From assembly GCF_046254905.1 (NCBI RefSeq), contig NZ_CP158016.1, forward strand, positions 1,488,001 through 1,552,000: a DNA stretch of 64,000 nt. Reading direction: 5' to 3'. Position 1 is the first letter of the stretch. Every line of letters starts with the position of its first letter. Origin of the DNA: Pseudaeromonas aegiceratis (lineage in GTDB: Bacteria; Pseudomonadota; Gammaproteobacteria; Enterobacterales; Aeromonadaceae). The notes under the pieces were generated by a model. It had not been told where the DNA came from and did not search any database. It saw only the letters and a list, made by a program, of their open reading frames with translations. Below, piece after piece: positions 58,096 to 64,000 of this stretch. The translations under genes and the position numbers were made by a program.

Positions 58096-60159
58096 ATGCG
58101 CCATACCCTGACACTGGCTACCGCCTGTATCAACACCACCCCCCTGGATATCGACGGCAACCTGAGCCTGATGCGCGAGGCCATCGCCGAGGCCAAGGCG
58201 CAGCAGGCCGATCTGCTGCTGATGCCCGAGCTGTCGCTCACCGGTTACGGCTGTGAGGACATGTTCTTCGCCGCCGACTGGCTCGAGGGGGTGCCGGAGG
58301 ATCTGCTGACCCTGAGCCGCAGCGTGCCGGCACAGATGCTGGTGGCGGTGGGCTTCCCGCTGCTCATCTCCGGTGGCCAGCTCTACAACGCCGTGGCCCT
58401 GTTGGCCAGCAACCGCATCCTGGGGGTGGTGTGCAAGCAGCACCTGGCCCGCAACGGCATCCACTATGAGCCGCGCTGGTTCACCCCCTGGCCCGCCGGG
58501 CAGGTGGTGCAGCTGACCCTGGCGGGCCAGCGCGTGCCGGTGGGGGATCTGGTGTTCGACGTGCAGGGCGTGCGCCTGGGCTTTGAGATCTGCGAAGACT
58601 CCTGGGTGGCGGCTCGGCCGGGGCGCAAGCTCTATGAGCGGCAGGTGGACGTGATACTCAACCCCTCCGCCAGCCACTTCGCCCTGGGCAAGCAGCAGGC
58701 CCGCCGCCACTTCGTGCTGGAAGGCTCCCGGGCCTGTGGCGCCGTCTACGCCTACACCAACCTGCTGGGCTGCGAGGCGGGGCGTGCCGTGTATGACGGC
58801 GATGCCATGATCGCCAGCAATGGCGAGCTGGTGCTGGCCACCGACCGGTTGAGCTTCGCCCCCTGGCAGGTGCACAGCGCCTGTGTGGATCTGGCTGTGA
58901 ACCGCGCCCAGCGGCTGCTGAGCTCCCAGGCCATGCAACCGGCCTGTGACGATGCCGACGGCATCCACCAGGTGGAGTTTGCCTGGGCGCCTGAACGCCA
59001 TCTGCAGCCCCTGAGCCAAGCTTGTCAGGTGGCGGTGGAGGATGCCCACGAGGTGGCCTGCCGCGCCGTGGCCTTGGGGCTGTGGGACTGGCAGCGCAAG
59101 ACCTACACCGGCGGCTACGCCCTGAGCCTCTCCGGTGGCGCCGATTCGGCCCTGTGCGGCGCCCTGGTCTACTTTGCCCAGGTGCAGGCGCTGCTGAGCC
59201 TGGGGGAGGCCGCCTATGCCGCCACCCTGGCCCGGGGGCGCATCCAGCTGCCGGCCCGGGCGGCAGGCCAATCCCAGCTGGACTGGCTCCACCAGGCGGT
59301 GATGCCCCAGGTGCTGTGCACCGTCTACCAGGGGTCGGACTTTAGCGGCTCCGTCACCCGCAGTGCCGCCGCAGGGTTGGCGGCGGCGGTGGGGGCGGCC
59401 CATTACGACTGGTCCATCAGCGAGCTGGTGGCGGGCTATCTGAAACTCATCAACGATCTGACGCCGGACGATCCTCTCAACTGGCAACGGGACGATCTGG
59501 CGCTGCAGAACATCCAGGCCCGGGTGCGGGCGCCTGGGGTCTGGCTGCTGGCCAACCGTTACAACAAGCTGCTCATCGCCACCTCCAACCTGTCGGAGGC
59601 CAGCGTCGGCTACTGCACCATGGACGGCGACACCTCTGGGGTCTTGTCCCCCATCGGCGGGATCAGCAAGTCCCGGGTGCTGGAGATCAACCGCTACATA
59701 CTGGAGCAGGGCATACCGCTGCAGGATGGGCAGGCCCTGGGGCTCGACAGGCTGCGCCTGCCGGCCATGGAGGCCATAGTCCATCAGGCCCCCACCGCCG
59801 AGCTGCGGCCGGTGGAGCAGACCGACGAGGGGGATCTGATGCCCTTCGTGGTGCTGGACACCATCAGGCGCATCTCCCAGACCCGCCACGTGACCCCCAA
59901 GGGGGTGTTGCAGATCCTGCTGCGCACCCCCAGCATGCAGGCCCACGGCGTCGGCCAGCTGGCAGCCTGGATCGAACGCTACTATGGACTCTACTGCCGC
60001 AACCAGTGGAAACGGGAGCGGATCGCGGTGAGCTTCCACATCGAGTCCGACAGCGCCGATCCCAAGACCTACCGCCGCTTCCCGGTACTCTCCAGCCAGC
60101 TCAAGCGGGAGCTGGTCCAGATGCGGGCCTTTGCCGACAGCCTGGCCGGCGAACGCTGA
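58096..60159 (+). CDS. nadE: glutamine-dependent NAD+ synthetase
   Basis: Amidates NaAD to NAD with glutamine as nitrogen donor. It is a two-domain protein of 687 aa. The N-terminal nitrilase-like glutaminase has the triad Glu45, Lys114 and Cys166 (GFEICEDSW). The C-terminal synthetase has the ATP pyrophosphatase loop SGGADS at 346-351 and TSNLSEASVGYCTMDGD. The length fits the long glutaminase-fused form, not the short ammonia-dependent NadE of E. coli. Confidence 0.96.
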   Translation: MRHTLTLATACINTTPLDIDGNLSLMREAIAEAKAQQADLLLMPELSLTGYGCEDMFFAADWLEGVPEDLLTLSRSVPAQMLVAVGFPLLISGGQLYNAVALLASNRILGVVCKQHLARNGIHYEPRWFTPWPAGQVVQLTLAGQRVPVGDLVFDVQGVRLGFEICEDSWVAARPGRKLYERQVDVILNPSASHFALGKQQARRHFVLEGSRACGAVYAYTNLLGCEAGRAVYDGDAMIASNGELVLATDRLSFAPWQVHSACVDLAVNRAQRLLSSQAMQPACDDADGIHQVEFAWAPERHLQPLSQACQVAVEDAHEVACRAVALGLWDWQRKTYTGGYALSLSGGADSALCGALVYFAQVQALLSLGEAAYAATLARGRIQLPARAAGQSQLDWLHQAVMPQVLCTVYQGSDFSGSVTRSAAAGLAAAVGAAHYDWSISELVAGYLKLINDLTPDDPLNWQRDDLALQNIQARVRAPGVWLLANRYNKLLIATSNLSEASVGYCTMDGDTSGVLSPIGGISKSRVLEINRYILEQGIPLQDGQALGLDRLRLPAMEAIVHQAPTAELRPVEQTDEGDLMPFVVLDTIRRISQTRHVTPKGVLQILLRTPSMQAHGVGQLAAWIERYYGLYCRNQWKRERIAVSFHIESDSADPKTYRRFPVLSSQLKRELVQMRAFADSLAGER

Positions 60160-60163
60160 CGAG

Positions 60164-60201
60164 AGCCGGATCACCAAAGTGGCTCGGGGCCGGCTTTTTT
60201 T
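60164..60201 (+). terminator. terminator after nadE
   Basis: AGCCGG pairs with CCGGCT around a loop that itself contains CAC/GTG. Seven T follow. It begins 4 bases past the nadE stop. Confidence 0.75.
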
Positions 60202-60331
60202 GCCGACCCGGGTCAGGCGAATGGCAAAAAATGGTTGATTCGCGGCACAAAATCGCTAGCCTCTTGCCTCTTATACGCAGGTCGGTCCAGCCCGCAGGGC
60301 AGGCCTGATCTGGGAGCCGCGGAGAGGTTAG

Positions 60332-60928
60332 ATGAACAGACTGAGCTTTGCCGATATCACCTATCACCCGGGTGCCGAGCGTTGGTTTACCGACGAGCAA
60401 GGCCAGGCGTGCCTCATTCGCCCCCTGCGCCCCCAGGATGGTCCGGCGCTGACCGCGTTGCTCACCGGCCTGAGCGAGACCAGTCGTAAGCAGTTCGGTC
60501 CCCATCCGCTGGATGGGGCCACCGCCCATGCCCTGTGTGCCAACCTGGATCCCCATCAGTCGCTGCACCTGGTGATGGTGGCGCCGGACGGTCACTTCCT
60601 GGCCTATCTGGTGCTGCGCATGACCCTGGCCGACTACGAGCTGGAGCGCTTCCTGCGCTACAGCCTGGATCTGGACGAGGTGCCGGCGGCCAGTTTGGCG
60701 CCCGTGGTGGCCGAGGGCCATCAGAGCCGGGGCTATGGCAAGCAGATGCTGCATTTTGGTGTGGATCTGTGCCGCGCCCTGGGCCAGCAGGCCATCATAC
60801 TGATGGGGGGGGTGCAGATGCAGAACCAGCGGGCGGTGCGCTTCTATCTGGGGGCGGGCTTTCGCCGCCTGGGGGGCTTCGAGTACCCGGCCGGCCAACG
60901 CAACGACGACATGATCCGCTGGCTGTAA
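60332..60928 (+). CDS. GNAT family acetyltransferase, 198 aa
   Basis: The first 30 residues (LSFADITYHPGAERWFTDEQ) form an extension. The GNAT domain follows with LIRPLRPQDGPALTALLTGL, the acetyl-CoA segment GHQSRGYGKQMLHF (SRGYG loop) and NQRAVRFYLGAGF. Substrate is unknown. It stands alone with a terminator behind it. GGAGAGGTTAG is the ribosome site. Confidence 0.88.
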   Translation: MNRLSFADITYHPGAERWFTDEQGQACLIRPLRPQDGPALTALLTGLSETSRKQFGPHPLDGATAHALCANLDPHQSLHLVMVAPDGHFLAYLVLRMTLADYELERFLRYSLDLDEVPAASLAPVVAEGHQSRGYGKQMLHFGVDLCRALGQQAIILMGGVQMQNQRAVRFYLGAGFRRLGGFEYPAGQRNDDMIRWL

Positions 60929-60954
60929 CGCCGGCGGGCCATGACACAAGAAAA

Positions 60955-60984
60955 ACGGGGCGCCTTGGCGCCCCGTCTGTTTTA
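60955..60984. terminator. bidirectional terminator between the GNAT gene and sbcB
   Basis: ACGGGGCGCC/GGCGCCCCGT with a TT loop. CTGTTTTAT follows on the plus strand and GTTTTTCTT on the minus strand. Confidence 0.9.
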
Positions 60985-60997
60985 TGGCTGCGACACC

Positions 60998-62461
60998 TTA
61001 GAGCTCGCTGAGATAGCGAGCCAGGGCCTTGATGATGGCGATTTTTTCCGGCTGCTGCTGGTGTTGCTCCAGCAGGGTCTCCAGCTTCAACACGAAGCCG
61101 TCGGCTTGGCCTTCGAGCCTACTGCTGCAGTGGCGACGCCAGCGGGTCAGCTCCTCGTCGTTCAGGGTCTGGGGGAAGTTGCGGGCGCGGTAGCGAAACA
61201 GCAGCTCCGGCAGGCGGGGATCGTTGAAGGCGTAGGGGTGGCTGCCCAACTGCTCCGGTGGGGTGGCCAGAATGAGCGCCAGGGTGGCCTTGTCCGCATC
61301 CCCCAAGAAGCCGCGATACAGCTGCAGATCCACGTCCTGGCTCTCGCTGAACTCCCGCTCCATGCCATATACCGCCAGCAGCTTCTCCCGGATCTCGGGG
61401 TGGCGGCGCAGGGTGTCCAGACTCTGGCGGCAGCGTGCCCGATCCAGCCCCAGCTCATCGGCCCGGGACTCGCTGAGGCTCGCCGCCGGCGCCAGCACGG
61501 GGCACTTGTTGATGTGCACCAGCTTGATGCCGATGGGGGCCAGCTCCCCCAGCTCCGCCCTGGGGGTGTAGAGCCGCTCGCAGATCTGCTCGGCATCCAG
61601 CGCCACCAGCGGGCTGATGTCCTGATTGAGATCCACCACGATCACGGCGTTGGCATTGCTGGGGTGCCAGGCCACCGGCGCCACCCAGCTGACACAGCCC
61701 TGGGTGGCAGGGAACATACCGGAGACATGCACCAGGGGCTTCATGCTGATGAGGTCGATGAGCGCCTTGACCTTGTGTTTGCTACGCAGGTCAAACAGGT
61801 AGTCGAACAGCCGGGGCTGGGCCTGACGGATGAGCTTGGCCAGGGCTATGGTGGCCAGCACGTCGCTTAAGGCATCGTGGGCATGCTCGTGGGCGAGGCC
61901 ATTGGCGGCGGTGAGGCGTTCGAGCTTGAAGCTGGGCTTACCCTCGTCGTCATACACCCAGTTGATGCCCTCGGGGCGCAGGGCATAGCAGGCCCGCACC
62001 AGATCCAGCAGATCCCAGCGGGAGTTGCCTTGCTGCCAGCTATATCCGTATGGGTCCATCAGGTTGCGGTACAGGGTGTAGCGGGTCACCTCGTCGTCGA
62101 AGCGCAGGTTGTTGTAGCCCAGGATGCAGGTCTGGGGCACCGAGAATTCCCGGTGAATGGCCTGGATGAAGGCGGACTCGCTCACCCCAAGCTGGTTCAC
62201 CTTCTGCGGCGTGATGCCGGTGATGAGACAGGCCTCGGGCTCGGGCAGGTAATCCGGCGCCAGCTGGCAGTAGATCACCAGGGGCTCGCCGATGATATTG
62301 AGCTCGGCATCGGTGCGGATGCCGGCAAACTGCGATGGTCTATCTCGTCCCGGATGAACACCAAAGGTTTCGTAGTCGTGGAAGTAGAAGCTGGGCTGGG
62401 GCTGATTCACGGTCTGCACTGACTCTGCGGTTGCCGGACAAGGTGGCAGAGTATCGCCCAT
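60998..62461 (-). CDS. sbcB: exodeoxyribonuclease I
   Basis: A 3'-5' single-strand DNA exonuclease of recombination and mismatch repair. It is a DEDDh core with YFHDYETFGVHP (Asp and Glu), CILGYNNLRFDDEVTRYTLY and HEHAHDALSDVLATI, followed by the SH3-like and helical parts (MKPLVHVSGMFPA, LVHINKCPVLA). I give the ATG at 62461, but the true start is unclear. GTG codons at 62479, 62419 and 62410 are also possible, and alignment to E. coli SbcB favours the short ones. The conserved core is unaffected. Confidence 0.95.
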   Translation of the reverse strand: MGDTLPPCPATAESVQTVNQPQPSFYFHDYETFGVHPGRDRPSQFAGIRTDAELNIIGEPLVIYCQLAPDYLPEPEACLITGITPQKVNQLGVSESAFIQAIHREFSVPQTCILGYNNLRFDDEVTRYTLYRNLMDPYGYSWQQGNSRWDLLDLVRACYALRPEGINWVYDDEGKPSFKLERLTAANGLAHEHAHDALSDVLATIALAKLIRQAQPRLFDYLFDLRSKHKVKALIDLISMKPLVHVSGMFPATQGCVSWVAPVAWHPSNANAVIVVDLNQDISPLVALDAEQICERLYTPRAELGELAPIGIKLVHINKCPVLAPAASLSESRADELGLDRARCRQSLDTLRRHPEIREKLLAVYGMEREFSESQDVDLQLYRGFLGDADKATLALILATPPEQLGSHPYAFNDPRLPELLFRYRARNFPQTLNDEELTRWRRHCSSRLEGQADGFVLKLETLLEQHQQQPEKIAIIKALARYLSEL

Positions 62462-62489
62462 GGGGCGCCGCTCTGCCACCGTCTTGCGC

Positions 62490-63473
<984 letters not shown>

Positions 63474-63512
63474 GAGCTGCTCCTTAGACTGGGACGCATT
63501 GGAAGTAAAAGT

Positions 63513-63523
63513 AACCATCGGTT
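63513..63523. promoter_or_regulatory. palindrome in the acuR-acuI gap
   Basis: AACC-ATC-GGTT is an 11-base palindrome in the 59-base gap ahead of acuI. A TetR-type regulator next door makes it a candidate operator. It is short, so chance is possible. Confidence 0.35.
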
Positions 63524-63532
63524 TGGTATCTG

Positions 63533-64000
63533 TCAGTTCTGGATCTGCGCCGGGCGAGGTAGCCCGGCAAGGTAAAAGGCAACAAAGCTATCCAGCGGTG
63601 CCGTGCCCTTGACCAGGCGGGCCCGCATCACGGCGCCCTCCCAGCCCAGCCAGAACACCTGGGCCAGGGCCACACAGTCGGCCTGAGGAGGCAGCTCGCC
63701 GGCGACCACTGCTTCACTCAGGCAATCGGCCAACAGCCGCTGCCAGTGGCCAAAGGTGGACTCCAGGGCCTGGGCATAGGTCTGGGGCAGTACCCCTATC
63801 TCCTGGCCCAGGTTGCCCACCAGGCAACCGCGACGGTAGTCATGGCGCGCCAGACCCGCCTTGGCATCCGCCACGAAGGCCTGCAGACGGGCCAGAGGCG
63901 TCAGGCTCGGATTGTCAAAATGGCGCTTGAGCTTGCGGGCAAAGTAGTGGTCATAGGCGTCGAGCACCGCCAGGCCGAAGGCCTCCTTGCTGGCAAAGTA
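63533..64000 (-). CDS. acuR: TetR-family regulator, AcuR-like (N-terminus outside window)
   Basis: The visible 155 residues begin YFASKEAFGLAVLDAYDHYF, which is the end of the TetR DNA-binding domain and the start of the ligand domain, then continue with a C-terminal TetR_C-like part (GCLVGNLGQEIG, FWLGWEGAVMRARL). YFASKEAFG and GCLxGNLGQE are typical of AcuR, the acrylate-responsive repressor. The helix-turn-helix itself lies past the right edge. The next gene on this strand is acuI, which supports the assignment. Confidence 0.85.
   Translation of the reverse strand, partial: YFASKEAFGLAVLDAYDHYFARKLKRHFDNPSLTPLARLQAFVADAKAGLARHDYRRGCLVGNLGQEIGVLPQTYAQALESTFGHWQRLLADCLSEAVVAGELPPQADCVALAQVFWLGWEGAVMRARLVKGTAPLDSFVAFYLAGLPRPAQIQN

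Noticed and set aside
57112..60177. A 1021-codon open frame on the minus strand across pncB and nadE
   Set aside because: It is antisense to two clear enzymes, has low-complexity His/Gln/Gly-rich content and no motif. Such frames arise from GC-rich third positions.

Overview
The window looks like chromosome of a GC-rich marine gammaproteobacterium. The evidence is a complete mukF-mukE-mukB condensin operon inside the enterobacterial-type order elyC-cmoM-mukFEB-(gene)-aspC, a complete rnfABCDGE-nth-gloA cluster, MotY (the stator ring of sodium-driven polar flagella), and an acuR-acuI pair for acrylate detoxification, a step in DMSP metabolism. I infer the Aeromonadales, near the Oceanimonas/Oceanisphaera/Zobellella group. 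That placement was not tested by any search.

Left part (1-9.6 kb): lipocalin Blc, a half-size EamA protein, a zinc-ribbon RDD membrane protein and malate:quinone oxidoreductase. An islet follows, carrying an exported tannase-like esterase between two copies of a 200-230 bp palindromic, MITE-like element. The left copy is split by an intact IS3-family element with a CTC target duplication. MarC, FAH-family and HAD genes follow. From 9.6 to 15.1 kb most genes are on the minus strand: YegD, a lipoprotein made mostly of a 14-residue Q/N-rich repeat, an NhaC-type antiporter, RNase T and UraA.

15.4-17.2 kb is an AT-richer insertion: a 536-residue orphan with a central coiled coil, followed by a second, unrelated MITE-like element. 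It lies between rnt and motY, which are neighbours in vibrios. motY has a near-consensus sigma-28 promoter. The minus-strand rnfABCDGE-nth-gloA block follows (19-26 kb), with long alanine/lysine repeats at the RnfC C-terminus.

26-44.5 kb: a DMT exporter overlapping a MarC gene tail to tail, a two-gene unit of a GNAT-like protein and a hydrolase, pfkA, tpiA, elyC, cmoM-mukFEB, an unnamed gene downstream of mukB that reads like a degenerate JetD/MksG (DUF2220) subunit, aspC, a GST and a chemoreceptor. 44.5-64 kb: a structured leader with a 31-codon ORF before a PAS-GGDEF-EAL protein, a sugar isomerase, DUF1127, mdlA-mdlB-trxC, mepA, small hypotheticals, an alpha carbonic anhydrase, an NAD cluster (nadD-like, pncB, nadE), sbcB and acuR-acuI.

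I saw no tRNA, rRNA, CRISPR array, prophage or plasmid functions. The best candidates for something undescribed are the MukB-linked JetD-like gene, the AT-rich orphan at 15.4 kb, the structured leader at 44.7 kb and the palindromic repeat family around the tannase islet.
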